A stretch of 64,000 bases of DNA from Neisseria musculi (GCF_014297595.2 NZ_CP060414.2:2480001-2544000), one strand, 5' to 3'. Positions 17,589 to 28,777 are shown, numbered from the stretch's first letter. The notes: generated by a model from the sequence alone, not told the origin. Program-made: numbers and translations.

Positions 17589-18551
17589 ATGAAAGAATTT
17601 GATTTTATCCGCCGCTATTTACACCGTTCCCAAGCCGATGCAGATGTATTGATCGGTATTGGCGATGATGCAGCCGTTATCCGCCCGCGAGCAGGGTATG
17701 ACTTGTGCTTTAGTAGCGATATGCTGTTGAAAGACAGGCATTTTTTTGGGGATGTTGCACCTGCTGATTTGGCATATAAAGTGTTGGCGGTGAATATTTC
17801 GGATATGGCGGCAATGGGTGCCTCGCCGCGCTGGGCTTTGTTGGGGGCGGGTTTGCCGCAGCTGCAGGAAGATTGGTTGGCAGAGTTTTGCGGCAGCTTG
17901 TTTGTGCTGGCGCAGCATTTCGGCATCACGCTTATCGGCGGAGATACCACCAAAGGCGATTTGGTATTTAATGTTACCATTGTCGGCGAATTGCCGCAGG
18001 GCAGGGCGTTGCGGCGGGATGCTGCGCAGGCGGGAGACGATGTGTGGGTATCGGGGCAGTTGGGCTTGGCAGCTGCGGCACTGCACCATCATTGGCATAC
18101 GTTTGCTTTGCCCGATGCGGTTTTTGATTGTTGCGAGCGGGCGCGGCTGCGACCTGAGCCAAGAGTGGCTTTGGGGCAGGCATTGTTGCCGGTGGCTCAT
18201 GCTGCGCAAGATGTTTCAGACGGCCTGGCGCAGGATTTGGACCATATTTTGCAGGCTTCGGGCGTGGGAGCCGAGGTTTTTGCCGACAATGTGCCTACTT
18301 TGCCGCAGTTACACGATGTTTTGGATAAAACGGCCCTATACGGCTGCGTGTTGGCGGGCGGGGATGATTATGAGCTGGTGTTTACCGCACCACGGTCGTG
18401 CCGCAGTGCTGTGGCTGAGGCAGGCAGGGCAAGCGCTACGCCGGTAACGCGCATCGGCAGAATAACGCAAGATCGCGGCCGTCTGAATATTTTAAACGCC
18501 AACGGTATGCCGGTTGCGTTGGCTTCTTTAGGATTCAATCATTTTGAGTGA
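17589..18551 (+). CDS. thiL: Thiamine-monophosphate kinase
   Basis: This 320-residue PurM/AIR-synthase-fold enzyme phosphorylates thiamine monophosphate to thiamine diphosphate. I chose ATG 17589 (MKEFDFIRRYL); an upstream frame from 17511 runs through a DUS and is unlikely to be coding. Family motifs are visible: GIGDDAAVI near residue 25, SSDMLLKDRHF, NISDMAAMGA, IGGDTTKG and the DVSDGLAQDL ATP/metal segment. Its stop overlaps the start of pgpA, so the two are translationally coupled. Confidence 0.95.
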   Translation: MKEFDFIRRYLHRSQADADVLIGIGDDAAVIRPRAGYDLCFSSDMLLKDRHFFGDVAPADLAYKVLAVNISDMAAMGASPRWALLGAGLPQLQEDWLAEFCGSLFVLAQHFGITLIGGDTTKGDLVFNVTIVGELPQGRALRRDAAQAGDDVWVSGQLGLAAAALHHHWHTFALPDAVFDCCERARLRPEPRVALGQALLPVAHAAQDVSDGLAQDLDHILQASGVGAEVFADNVPTLPQLHDVLDKTALYGCVLAGGDDYELVFTAPRSCRSAVAEAGRASATPVTRIGRITQDRGRLNILNANGMPVALASLGFNHFE

Positions 18552-19032
18552 TTTCAAACCCACTTTTTCATGGCTGAAGCAACGGCCGTTGTGCCTGCTC
18601 GGCTTCGGCTTCGGCAGCGGTTTGGCTCCGGTGGCGCCGGGTACGTTCGGCACGCTGCCCGCACTGCCGATAGCATTTGTTTTGTATTTGGCCGGTATAA
18701 CGGGTTGGTGGCTGGCAGCGTTGTGCGTTATCCTCTTTGGGTGGGGAATATGGATTTGCAGCCATACCGAACGCGAACTGGGTATCATGGATTACGGCGG
18801 CATTGTGTGGGACGAAATGGTTGCCATGTTGCTGCTGCTCGCATTCGTGCCGTTTCATTGGACGTGGTGGCTGGCCGCATTTGCCGTGTTCCGCCTGTTT
18901 GATGCATTTAAGCCCTGGCCGATAAAGTGGCTGGACAAGCGCCTGCACGGCGGTTTGGGCATTATGCTTGATGATGCGGTGGCCGCCGGTTTTACGCTGG
19001 CCGTGCTGCACATTGCCGCAAGGGTGATGTAA
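18544..19032 (+). CDS. pgpA: Phosphatidylglycerophosphatase A
   Basis: This 162-residue inner-membrane phosphatase dephosphorylates phosphatidylglycerophosphate to phosphatidylglycerol. It uses a TTG start (TTG AGT GAT) lying inside the last codons of thiL, an 8-bp overlap. Conserved family features are GFGSGLAPVAPGTFGTL at the N-terminus, GIVWDEMVAM with its acidic residues and FRLFDAFKPWPI. About four hydrophobic segments are predicted. The thiL-pgpA pairing is common in proteobacteria. Confidence 0.93.
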   Translation: MSDFKPTFSWLKQRPLCLLGFGFGSGLAPVAPGTFGTLPALPIAFVLYLAGITGWWLAALCVILFGWGIWICSHTERELGIMDYGGIVWDEMVAMLLLLAFVPFHWTWWLAAFAVFRLFDAFKPWPIKWLDKRLHGGLGIMLDDAVAAGFTLAVLHIAARVM

Positions 19033-19074
19033 CCCAAAATACAGGCCGTCTGAACATCACTATCCGGAATTTGT

Positions 19075-19446
19075 ATGATGGACGAAATCGAAATTATTGT
19101 GGAACCCAGTTTTTTGGCAGAGCAAAGCAATATCGCCAAAGATCAATATGTGTTCGGCTACGGCATCACCATCCGCAACAACAGCGGTGAAGTGGTTACC
19201 CTGCGCAAGCGCCATTGGCAGATTACCGATGCGCACGGTGCAGTAGAAAAAGTGTCGGGTGTCGGCGTGGTGGGCGAGCAGCCCGTGCTGTATCCCGGCG
19301 AAGATTATTATTACAGCAGCGGCGCCCGTCTCAACACCCCGTGGGGCTGCATGGAGGGCAGCTATGAATTTGAAGACGGTTGCGGCGGGCGGTTTTCCGT
19401 GCCGATTCCCAAATTTGATTTGAGGGCTGATGTGGCGGTGCATTAA
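19075..19446 (+). CDS. apaG: ApaG domain protein
   Basis: This 123-residue single-domain protein of the ApaG family (fibronectin-III-like fold, also called DUF525) is linked to Co2+ resistance and dinucleotide metabolism in enterobacteria, but its exact molecular role is not known. The family signatures YGITIRN, LRKRHWQITD, VGEQPVLYPGEDYYYSSG and GSYEF are clear. It follows pgpA after 42 bp containing a DUS, and a DUS-pair terminator follows it. Confidence 0.93.
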   Translation: MMDEIEIIVEPSFLAEQSNIAKDQYVFGYGITIRNNSGEVVTLRKRHWQITDAHGAVEKVSGVGVVGEQPVLYPGEDYYYSSGARLNTPWGCMEGSYEFEDGCGGRFSVPIPKFDLRADVAVH

Positions 19447-19481
19447 CCGTTTGCCTGCGGGGCTTTGTTTGTGTGTATTTG

Positions 19482-19510
19482 AGGCCGTCTGAATAGTTTT
19501 CAGACGGCCT
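19482..19510 (+). terminator. Inverted DUS pair after apaG
   Basis: AGGCCGTCTGAA and TTCAGACGGCCT form a 12-bp stem with a 5-base loop, about 35 bp after the apaG stop. Confidence 0.7.
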
Positions 19511-19615
19511 CGGTTTGATAGCGGCGCTAGAGCGGTTTACCCCTGCTTGCAATTCTTTACGCCTTGTGCTGAAATGCTGGGCATCAGAACAAAATGTCAG
19601 CAATCAGGAGTGAAT

Positions 19616-20992
19616 ATGGAAGCCTTACATCATTTTTTTGATACCGTGGGCGGTTGGGTTTGGGGGCCGGCGATGCTGGTGCTGCTTGTCGGCACCGGCG
19701 TGTTGCTGACCGTTTTGCTCAAGGGTCTGCAATTCAGTATGCTGGGCTATGCGCTCAAACAGGCGTTTATGCCGCACCACAAAAAAGAAGACGGCAGCGA
19801 CCACGATGGCGATATTTCGCATTTCGGTGCATTGATGACCGCGCTTTCGGCCACCATCGGCACGGGCAATATCGCCGGCGTGGCCACCGCCGTGGTTGCG
19901 GGCGGTCCCGGGGCGGTGTTTTGGATGTGGATAACCGCCATTTTCGGCATGGCCACCAAATACGGCGAAGGCGTGCTGGCAGTAAAATACCGCGTGGTCA
20001 ATAAAAAAGGCGAAATGTCGGGCGGCCCGATGTATTACATCGAGCGCGGTTTGGGCAGCAAATGGAAATGGCTGGCTTATGCGTTCGCCCTGTTCGGCAC
20101 GGTGGCATCGTTCGGCATCGGCAGTTCGGTGCAGTCTAATTCGGTGGCGCAGGCCGTACAGGCCAGTTTCGAGATCGATACCGTTTACACCGGTGTGGCA
20201 TTAACCGTATTGACGGCCATTGTGGTGCTGGGCGGTATCCGCAGCATTGCCAAGGCTTCTTCGCTGATTGTGCCGCTGATGGCCGTGTTTTATGTGGCGG
20301 GCGGGCTGGTGATTATTATGGCCAATCTTGATTTGGTGCTGCCTGCCCTGAAGCTGATTCTCAGCGATGCCTTTACCGGAGAGGCAGTTGCCGGCGGGGC
20401 AATCGGCAGCGTTATCCGCTACGGCGTGGCGCGCGGCGTGTTTTCCAACGAAGCCGGTATGGGTTCTGCACCGATTGCGGCGGCAGCGGCCAAAACCGAC
20501 CACCCTGTGCGTCAGGCGCTGGTGTCGATGACCGGCACTTTCCTCGACACCATTGTTGTGTGTTCGATTACCGGCATCGTGTTGGTGATGGGTTTGCTCG
20601 GTGCCGGCGGTGAATTTGTGAAGCCGGAAATCACCGGCGCGGCACTCACCACTTCCACCTTTGACCGCCTGTTGCCCGGCCCCGGCGGCTGGGTAGTAAC
20701 CATCGGCCTGATATTCTTTGCTTATTCAACCATTTTGGGCTGGTGTTACTATGGCGAAAAATGTGCGGCTTATGTGTTTGGTGATGGTTTCGCCAATGTT
20801 TACCGCGTGGTTTATGTGGCCACCGTGATGCTCGGCACGGTAGTCAGCTTGGATTTGGTGTGGCTGGCAGCCGATACTTTCAACGGTTTGATGGCCGTTC
20901 CCAACCTGATTGCCCTGCTGCTGCTTTCCGGTGTGATTGTGAAAGAAACCAAAGACTTCAAAGCCAAGCGCAAGAGCGGCGAACTGCCTTAA
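19616..20992 (+). CDS. Sodium/alanine (glycine) symporter of the AGCS family
   Basis: This 458-residue inner-membrane transporter imports alanine or glycine with sodium. I use ATG 19616 (MEALHHFFDTVG), preceded by AGGAG 8 bp upstream; the longer frame from 19547 is not needed. About 11 membrane helices are visible. The AGCS signature FSNEAGMGSAPIAAAAAKT is present near residue 275, as are GTGNIAGVATA near 82 and GGPMYYIERG near 137. It stands alone between intergenic regions. Confidence 0.93.
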   Translation: MEALHHFFDTVGGWVWGPAMLVLLVGTGVLLTVLLKGLQFSMLGYALKQAFMPHHKKEDGSDHDGDISHFGALMTALSATIGTGNIAGVATAVVAGGPGAVFWMWITAIFGMATKYGEGVLAVKYRVVNKKGEMSGGPMYYIERGLGSKWKWLAYAFALFGTVASFGIGSSVQSNSVAQAVQASFEIDTVYTGVALTVLTAIVVLGGIRSIAKASSLIVPLMAVFYVAGGLVIIMANLDLVLPALKLILSDAFTGEAVAGGAIGSVIRYGVARGVFSNEAGMGSAPIAAAAAKTDHPVRQALVSMTGTFLDTIVVCSITGIVLVMGLLGAGGEFVKPEITGAALTTSTFDRLLPGPGGWVVTIGLIFFAYSTILGWCYYGEKCAAYVFGDGFANVYRVVYVATVMLGTVVSLDLVWLAADTFNGLMAVPNLIALLLLSGVIVKETKDFKAKRKSGELP

Positions 20993-21593
20993 AACAAATT
21001 GTTTTCAACCAAATACAGTCAGTTTTTCAGACGGCCCAAACAGTGTTTCGGGTCGTTTTTTATGTATCGGGACCATTTCGCCGCCAACCGGGTTGCCCGT
21101 AATCTGCGCGCAGACCTTAAGCAGATTGGCCATATTGGGGATACGGCAATGTTTACGCACCGCGCATCGGCATTACCATATGGTTCCGCGCCTGGGGCTT
21201 TGTGTTCCACTACCTCCATCATTTCTACTGCTTCCAAGCACAAGTGCCCGGCCGGCCGGTTTCAGACGGCCGTGTTTGCGGCTGAAACAACCCGCGTATG
21301 CCCGCTATATCGGGTATGCACCACAGTAAGCCCGAAGGACTGCTTGTTTGGGGCGCGCAGGCATTTCCCAATCGGAAAACATGGCCGATAGGTCGATATG
21401 GCCGCACTCGAAAGCGCAGAGTGTGCAGGGTTGGCAAACCCCGTCCTGCCGCCAGATAGCGGTGAAAGTGCTTGATTTCAGTTACGGTGTTATTTTGCCT
21501 TGTGGTTTGCACTGCCTGCGGTTTGCTTTGCACCGCAAATGTGCGAATGCACTATAATGATTGACCGTAATCCGTCAAAGGCCGTCTGAAACC
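20993..21593. other. Intergenic region between the alanine symporter gene and bioD
   Basis: This 600-bp gap contains DUS copies at about 21026 and 21262 and no supported gene. A 53-codon frame around 21125-21285 encodes an aromatic-rich run (WFRAWGFVFHYLHHFY) with no start or family match. It might be a gene remnant, but this cannot be shown. Confidence 0.5.
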
Positions 21594-22289
21594 ATGCAGC
21601 AGCAAGTTTATTTCGTTACCGGCACCGACACCGGAGCAGGCAAGACATTCTGCACCGCAGCCATGCTGCAAGCCGCCGCGCAAGCAGGCAGGCGCAGCAT
21701 CGGCTTCAAGCCCGTGGCTTCGGGAGCGGACGGCTCCGGCACCAATACCGATGTGGCCGTATTGCAGGCCGCTTCGACCGTGCGCCTGCCCTATGCCCTG
21801 CACAATATTTACACCTTCGCCGAAGCCACCGCACCACATTTGGCCGCCGCCGATGCCGGTGTATCCATCGAAGCGGCGGCGTTGAGCCGGGGCTTGGCCG
21901 CCATCAAACAGCACGGCGATTTTGTGTTGGTGGAAGGCGCGGGCGGCTGGCTCACGCCTTTGTGCGCGCAAACCGACTTTGCCGGCTGGGTAGCGGCAGA
22001 GCGGTTGGCGGTGATATTGGTGGTGGGTTTGAAGCTCGGCTGTATCAACCATGCCCTGCTCACCGCGCAGGCCGTGCGGCATACGGGTTTGCCGTTGGCC
22101 GGATGGGTGGCAAACTGTTTGAGCGCGCAGCCCCACCGTTTTGCGGACTATCTGGCTGCTTTGCGGGCGCGCATTTCCGCGCCGCTGCTCGGGGTGATGC
22201 CGTTTCTGCCGCAGGCGGGGGCGGAAGATGCCGCTGCCTATGTGGATATATCCGCTTTGCTGCCGGCATCGGATGCGGTTGGCAGATAG
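21594..22289 (+). CDS. bioD: Dethiobiotin synthetase
   Basis: This 231-residue ATP-dependent enzyme closes the ureido ring of dethiobiotin from diaminopelargonate and CO2. The start MQQQVYFVTGTDTGAGKT gives the family Walker-type P-loop GTDTGAGKT at residues 10-18. The conserved IGFKPVASG, VEGAGGWLTPL and GWVANCL segments follow. I use ATG 21594, as the upstream frame crosses a DUS. No other bio genes are adjacent. Confidence 0.94.
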   Translation: MQQQVYFVTGTDTGAGKTFCTAAMLQAAAQAGRRSIGFKPVASGADGSGTNTDVAVLQAASTVRLPYALHNIYTFAEATAPHLAAADAGVSIEAAALSRGLAAIKQHGDFVLVEGAGGWLTPLCAQTDFAGWVAAERLAVILVVGLKLGCINHALLTAQAVRHTGLPLAGWVANCLSAQPHRFADYLAALRARISAPLLGVMPFLPQAGAEDAAAYVDISALLPASDAVGR

Positions 22290-22499
22290 TTGTTTAAGCG
22301 GGCTTGCCCGATGAAAGGCCGTGGCCTCTGCAAAAATACCTTTAATGCCGTCTGAAATGCTTCAATCCTGTCATTAGCTTCGCAAGTCTGCTGCATGGGA
22401 GTGACGATGGTCGGATATTTCAGACGGCCTGAATGAATTTTGCAAAGGGTTCAGGCCGTCTGAAAATTGAAGATAACCGTATAACGTATTGATGAGTGC

Positions 22500-22881
22500 C
22501 AAGCCGTTGCAGCAGGTGGAAAAACGGCGGTGTTGGTTGACCGGCTTTATCCGCGTGGCGTGCCTAAAGAAAAAATGACCGGTGTGCATTGGCTGAAAAC
22601 GTTGGCACCAAGTGCATAACTGCGCCGCTGGTATCACGAAAACCCCGAACAACGGTTTGATATATCTGCCGCCCCGTTATTGGGAAGTGTTGCAGGGTGC
22701 CGCGCAGCAGCAGGAGGCCGGCCGTCTGAAAGCATGGGTGCAGGCGGGCGGCGTGCTGTTTTTAACAGCGGTGAAAAACCTCGGCCATTCCTATGTTTCG
22801 ATGTGGCGGGAGGCTTTGGGTATGCCGTTTGCGCGCTTGGACGCAAACGGTGCATCTGAGCACGACAGCTTGCCTGAATAA
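22500..22881 (+). pseudogene. Degraded DUF488 (YeaO-like) gene
   Basis: Conceptual translation in two frames gives a DUF488-family protein. The first part, from about 22515, reads TAVLVDRLYPRGVPKEKM and HWLKTLAPSA and then meets a TAA at 22617-22619. The same frame resumes with LRRWYHENPEQRFD, which is family sequence. At about 22660 the frame shifts by one base, and the rest (EVLQGAAQQQEAGRLKAWV, TAVKNLGHSYVSMWREAL) is read to a TAA at 22879-22881. There is thus one nonsense and one frameshift lesion, and no clear start. A DUS has become embedded (GGCCGTCTGAAA at about 22719). DUF488 proteins are small and poorly characterised. Confidence 0.75.
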
Positions 22882-23054
22882 TGCCGGAAGCAATAAAATA
22901 TAACTGTTTTTCCAGACGTTTCATCCAGTGGTTGGATTTCTGAAAAATAAATAACTTCAATAGGATATAAGCTCCGATGCGGGTGTTTCAGACGGCCTTT
23001 GCGCCTGAAGTGCAACATTTGCCGGCATCGGGGCAAAACCGGATACGGGTAGAG

Positions 23055-24224
23055 ATGAACACTCCGCAACACACCAACGGTGCGCCGGGCAAGCGCAGAT
23101 TGTCGCGCCGTAAGCGTAATCTGACGTTGGTTACGCTGTTTTTTATTGTGGTGGCACTGGCAACCGCCATGATTTATTTTTTGGTTTGGCAGCATGAAGA
23201 AAAAACCGATGACGCCTATGTTGCCGGCCATTTGGTGCAGATCACGCCGCAGGTGGCGGGAACGGTGCGCAAAGTGCTGGTGGACGATACCGACACCGTC
23301 AAAAAAGGCGATGTGTTGGTGTCGCTGGACGACAGTGATTTCCAGCTTGCCTACGACCGCGCCCAAAACGAGCTGATTCAGGCCATACGCCAAAACAGGC
23401 AGCAAACCGCCGTTTCTTCACAGGCTAAAGCGCAGGTGTTGGCGCGCAAAGCCGATTTGGCCAAAGCGCAGGCCGATTTGCGCCGCCGCGAAAGCTTGGC
23501 GGGCACCGATGCGGTGTCGGGCGAAGAATTGAGCCATGCCCGTGCCGCCGTGGTGCAGGCGCAGGCCGCATTGAAGGCGGTGGAGGCTGAAGAAGCTTCG
23601 GCGCAGGCGGTGTTGGGTAAAAATATTCCTTTGCGCCAGCAGCCGGCCGTTCAGACGGCCGTCAGCCGCATCAAAGATGCCTGGCTGAATCTGCAGCGCA
23701 CGCAAATCCGCGCACCGATGGCCGGCCAGGTGGCCAAGCGCAATGTGCAGGTGGGGCAGCGTATCGCCCCGGGCGCGCAGATGATGGCGGTGGTGCCGAT
23801 GCACAATCTGTGGGTGGATGCAAACTTCAAAGAAGTGCAACTGCGCAAAATGCGTATCGGCCAGCCGGTGGAAATGACCGCCGATCTATACGGCAGCCGC
23901 GTGGTTTACCGCGGCAAGGTGATGGGCTTGTCGGCCGGCACCGGCAGCGCGTTTTCGCTGTTGCCGCCGGAAAACGCTACCGGCAACTGGATTAAAGTGG
24001 TGCAGCGTGTGCCGGTGCGCATCAGTCTGAGCCCTCAGCAGGTGAGGGCGCATCCTTTGCGGGTGGGCTTGTCGATGTCGGTTAAGGTGGATACTTCCGA
24101 TGCCGCCGGTAAAACCATGGCCGAAGCGGGCGGCCGCAGCGCGGTAGCTGCCGAAACCGATATTGTGGACTGGGCCGCGGCAGATGCCTTAATCGAACAG
24201 ATTTTCGAGAAATACGCCAAATAA
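23055..24224 (+). CDS. farA: HlyD/EmrA-type membrane fusion protein (FarA-like)
   Basis: This 389-residue periplasmic adaptor is anchored by one N-terminal helix (about residues 23-45) and links an MFS pump to an outer-membrane channel. The order is cytoplasmic basic tail, helix, a lipoyl-like half (TDDAYVAGHLVQITPQVAGTV), an alpha-hairpin of about 100 residues rich in Ala/Gln, the second lipoyl half (IRAPMAGQVAKRNVQVGQ) and a beta-barrel. I start it at ATG 23055; the upstream frame crosses a DUS. Pairing with the downstream 14-helix pump matches neisserial FarAB, which exports antibacterial long-chain fatty acids. The substrate is inferred from homology. Confidence 0.88.
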   Translation: MNTPQHTNGAPGKRRLSRRKRNLTLVTLFFIVVALATAMIYFLVWQHEEKTDDAYVAGHLVQITPQVAGTVRKVLVDDTDTVKKGDVLVSLDDSDFQLAYDRAQNELIQAIRQNRQQTAVSSQAKAQVLARKADLAKAQADLRRRESLAGTDAVSGEELSHARAAVVQAQAALKAVEAEEASAQAVLGKNIPLRQQPAVQTAVSRIKDAWLNLQRTQIRAPMAGQVAKRNVQVGQRIAPGAQMMAVVPMHNLWVDANFKEVQLRKMRIGQPVEMTADLYGSRVVYRGKVMGLSAGTGSAFSLLPPENATGNWIKVVQRVPVRISLSPQQVRAHPLRVGLSMSVKVDTSDAAGKTMAEAGGRSAVAAETDIVDWAAADALIEQIFEKYAK

Positions 24225-24264
24225 CGGGCAGGCCGTCTGAAACCTTGATTCAGACGGCTTCAAT

Positions 24265-24308
24265 ATCTTCAAGGCCGTCTGAAACAATCTTCAAGGCCGT
24301 CTGAAACA
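24265..24308. repeat. 22-bp tandem duplication carrying a DUS
   Basis: The 22-bp unit beginning ATCTTCAAGGCC and ending CTGAAACA is repeated perfectly (24265-24286, 24287-24308). It doubles a DUS in the farA-farB gap, which holds four DUS copies within 75 bp. Confidence 0.9.
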
Positions 24309-24348
24309 ACCTAACCGCTGCCCGAGGCTGCGGGGTGAAGCTGATTTT

Positions 24349-25887
24349 ATGGACCAAGCAAAAACCTATCCGCCTTTACAGGGCGCCGGCCTGGTGCTGG
24401 TAACGCTGGCGTTGAGCCTTGCCGTTTTCATGGAAGTGTTGGACACCACCATTGCCAATGTGGTGGTGCCGGTGATTGCCGGCGATTTGGGCGCGGCAGC
24501 CACACAAGGCACATGGGTGATTACCGCATTTGCCGTATCCAATGCCGTTTCCGTGCCGTTAACCGGGTTTGTGTCGCGCCGCTTCGGTGAAGTGAGGGTG
24601 TTTCTAGGCGCGGTTATCGGCTTTGTGATGACTTCGTGGTTGTGCGGCATGGCGCCGAATCTGCAGTTGTTGGTGTTGTTCAGGGTGTTGCAGGGCTTGG
24701 CGGCGGGGCCGTTGATTCCGTTGTCGCAAAGTTTGCTGATGGCTTCGTATCCGCCTGAAAAGCGCACGCAGGCATTGGCACTGTGGGCGGTAACGGTAGT
24801 GGTGGCGCCGGTTTTGGGGCCGATTCTGGGCGGCTGGATTTCCGACAATTGGCATTGGGGCTGGATTTTCTTTATCAATATTCCTGTCGGCATTGCCGCC
24901 GCGTGGATAACGTGGAAACAGCTCGGCCACAGGGAAACCGAAATCAAAAAAACGCCGATAGACTATACCGGTTTGGCGTTGATGGTGCTCGGTGTGGGCG
25001 CCTTGCAGATGATGCTCGACCGGGGCAAAGAGCTTGATTGGTTTGCTTCGGGCGAAATTATCGCGTTGGCGGCGGTGGCGGTAGTGTGTTTGACCTATTT
25101 TGTGGTGTGGGAGCTGGACGAAGAACATCCCGTGGTGGATTTGTCGCTGTTTAAAGACCGCAATTTCACTGTGGGCGTTATCGCCACATCATTGGGTTTT
25201 ATGGTGTATATGGGTTCGCTGGTGTTGTTGCCGCTGGTGTTGCAGTCGAATTTTGGCTACACCCCGACTTGGGCGGGCTTGGTGGCCGCGCCTGTGGGCA
25301 TACTGCCGGTTATCTTAACGCCGCTTATCGGCAAATTCGGCGGCCGCATCGATATGCGCTGGCTGGTAACGGCCAGTTTTCTAGTTTTTGCCTTCACCTT
25401 TTATTGGCGCACCAACTTCTATGCGGGGATGGACATGGCCAATGTGGTTTGGCCGCAGTTTTGGCAAGGCTTGGGTGTGGCGATGTTTTTCCTGCCGCTT
25501 ACCGCCGTTACCTTGTCGCGCATGCAGGGCGCGCAGATTGCAGCCGCCGGCAGTCTCTCGAATTTTCTGCGGGTGTTTATGGGTGGGGTGGGCGTGTCGG
25601 TGGCAACTACGCTGTGGGAGCGCCGGGAAGCGCTGCACCATGCCCGTCTTGCCGAAGAAATCACACCTTATTCACCGACCGCCCAACAGGCTCTGCAGAA
25701 TATGGCGCAGGCAGAAATCGGGGCAGAAGAAGGCTTGACCGTTATCGTCAAAAATATTACCCGGCAGGGTTTTATTATCGGGTCGAACGAAATTTTTTGG
25801 GCAGGCAGCCTGCTGTTTGTTGCAATGATAGTTGTGGTTTGGTTTGCCAAACCACCATTCGGCCCGCCGGGAGGGGGAGGGCATTGA
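24349..25887 (+). CDS. farB: DHA2-family multidrug/fatty-acid efflux pump (FarB-like)
   Basis: This 512-residue inner-membrane MFS transporter of the EmrB/QacA (DHA2, 14-helix) group uses proton motive force to expel toxic compounds. The family segment LDTTIANVVVPVIAG lies in helix 1 (residues about 28-42). RRFGEVRVFLG follows helix 2, and the drug-antiporter motif region WAVTVVVAPVLGPILGGWI is in helix 5. It follows farA by 124 bp. FarAB exports host-derived fatty acids in the gonococcus; the same role is inferred here. Its C-terminus ends GPPGGGGH. Confidence 0.9.
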   Translation: MDQAKTYPPLQGAGLVLVTLALSLAVFMEVLDTTIANVVVPVIAGDLGAAATQGTWVITAFAVSNAVSVPLTGFVSRRFGEVRVFLGAVIGFVMTSWLCGMAPNLQLLVLFRVLQGLAAGPLIPLSQSLLMASYPPEKRTQALALWAVTVVVAPVLGPILGGWISDNWHWGWIFFINIPVGIAAAWITWKQLGHRETEIKKTPIDYTGLALMVLGVGALQMMLDRGKELDWFASGEIIALAAVAVVCLTYFVVWELDEEHPVVDLSLFKDRNFTVGVIATSLGFMVYMGSLVLLPLVLQSNFGYTPTWAGLVAAPVGILPVILTPLIGKFGGRIDMRWLVTASFLVFAFTFYWRTNFYAGMDMANVVWPQFWQGLGVAMFFLPLTAVTLSRMQGAQIAAAGSLSNFLRVFMGGVGVSVATTLWERREALHHARLAEEITPYSPTAQQALQNMAQAEIGAEEGLTVIVKNITRQGFIIGSNEIFWAGSLLFVAMIVVVWFAKPPFGPPGGGGH

Positions 25888-25895
25888 TGTATGTT

Positions 25896-25929
25896 AAAGG
25901 CCGTCTGAAAATGTTTTCAGACGGCCTTT
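25896..25929. terminator. Bidirectional DUS-pair terminator between farB and thrB
   Basis: AAAGGCCGTCTGAAAA and its complement flank a 2-base loop, with A/T runs on both sides, between two convergent genes. Confidence 0.8.
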
Positions 25930-25944
25930 AAACCATTTGTTTGA

Positions 25945-26862
25945 TTATCGCAAGCTGAGTAACAAATCCCGAAACACATTCGGATCTTTGATAAAAGTCA
26001 TCTCGCCTTCTTGCGGAAAGTGAAAGTCCAATAAACGGGAAACCCAAAAACGGACGCAGCCTGCACGTTTGGCAACCGGATAATAACGGTTTTCCGCTTC
26101 GCTTACAGGCCGTACACTTTCGTAGCCTGCCCGCAGGGCAGCCTCCAGCCCCGCATCCAGTTTGTTGTCGGCAGTGCGCGCCCAATCATTGGCGGCGATG
26201 GCCAGGTCATACATGAAATTACCGTTGCAGGCATAATAAAAATCAATGAAACCCGCCACCTGATCGCCATCGAGCAAAACATTGTCTTTAAATAAATCGG
26301 CATGGATAACCCCCGAAGGCAGATGGCCGCCGCTGTTATTGTCTAAAAAAAGCATTTCGCTCTGGAGCAGGCCGGCATCTCCGCTGTTTAATACGGGCTG
26401 CAATTTGATGCCGGCATCGTGCCACCACTGCGTATAACGCGGATTGTTCATTTTCAAAGGAAAACTCCGGCCGGCCAAATGCATTTTGGCCAACATGGCG
26501 CCGGTATGGAAGCATTGGCTTTCAGACGGCCAGCTGGTGTCGGAACCTTTCAAACGCGTAACCAAACAGGCCGGTTTGCCCGCCAGCACCGAGTCTAAAC
26601 GCCCATCTTTGCGGGCAACCGGAGTGGGGCAGGCAACACCGTTTTCGCTCAAATGCTGCTTGAGCATTAGAAAAAAAGGCAGCTCTTTCTGTTTTAACGC
26701 CTCAAACACCGTCAGCACAAAACATCCGGCAGTAGTGGTGAGAAAGTAGTTACTATTGGTTATCCCTTGGGCAATGCCCTGTAAAGACACAAAATCACCC
26801 AAATCATAATCCATTAGAAACCGATGCATTTCATCATCAGAAACACTAGTGTAAACCGACAT
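25945..26862 (-). CDS. thrB: Homoserine kinase (APH-fold type)
   Basis: This 305-residue kinase phosphorylates homoserine in threonine synthesis. It belongs to the aminoglycoside-phosphotransferase-fold ThrB family found in beta- and gammaproteobacteria, not the GHMP type. The N-terminal [16 protein letters not shown], the glycine loop region [12 protein letters not shown] and the catalytic segment [14 protein letters not shown] (HxDxxxDN type) with GFIDFYYA metal-binding aspartate are present. No other thr genes are adjacent. Confidence 0.94.
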   Translation of the reverse strand: MSVYTSVSDDEMHRFLMDYDLGDFVSLQGIAQGITNSNYFLTTTAGCFVLTVFEALKQKELPFFLMLKQHLSENGVACPTPVARKDGRLDSVLAGKPACLVTRLKGSDTSWPSESQCFHTGAMLAKMHLAGRSFPLKMNNPRYTQWWHDAGIKLQPVLNSGDAGLLQSEMLFLDNNSGGHLPSGVIHADLFKDNVLLDGDQVAGFIDFYYACNGNFMYDLAIAANDWARTADNKLDAGLEAALRAGYESVRPVSEAENRYYPVAKRAGCVRFWVSRLLDFHFPQEGEMTFIKDPNVFRDLLLSLR

Positions 26863-27054
26863 GGCCGAGCCTTCATTAAAACGAAAAACGAATTCTGTAT
26901 CATATCAAACAAGCGCACTCATCGGGCGGGCAAGATAGGTTTAAAATACAGACCGTGGGCAGGGGGGGCAACAAACAACATTTAAGTTGGCAACAAAATT
27001 TCCATATAAAACATTTTGTTGTAATTTTTTTGTATTGATTTTTTGTATATTGTG

Positions 27055-27084
27055 TTGACGGTTGGAGTTGGGGTTGTGTATAGT
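27055..27084 (+). promoter_or_regulatory. rrn operon promoter
   Basis: TTGACG (27055-27060), an 18-bp spacer and TATAGT (27079-27084) sit just downstream of an AT-rich UP-like element, about 150 bp before the 16S gene. Confidence 0.75.
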
Positions 27085-27109
27085 TCGCTTTCTGCTCCGG
27101 TGTCGGAGC

Positions 27110-27121
27110 TGTTCTTTAACA
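27110..27121 (+). promoter_or_regulatory. boxA antitermination site in the 16S leader
   Basis: TGTTCTTTAACA matches the boxA core used by NusB/S10 antitermination complexes. The same 12-mer recurs before the 23S gene at 29125-29136. Confidence 0.8.
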
Positions 27122-27232
27122 ACACAGATTACCGATAAGTGTGGGTGCCTTAGGCCCTGCACTGCGTAGAGACAGACAAGGAACAGACTTGTCGGTTTCT
27201 TTGAAGCAGACCAGAAGTTTTAAGTTAGAGAT

Positions 27233-28777
<1,545 letters not shown>

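Larger units (their letters stand above)
26863..27232. other. Upstream region and leader of the rRNA operon
   Basis: No protein gene is visible in this 370-bp stretch. It contains a T/A-rich UP-element-like tract (26990-27050), the rrn promoter, a boxA antitermination site and the 16S precursor leader. Confidence 0.75.

Noticed and set aside
21125..21285. An aromatic-rich 53-codon frame (WFRAWGFVFHYLHHFY) that might be a membrane-gene remnant
   Set aside because: It has no start codon, no family match and no supporting neighbours, so it could be chance.
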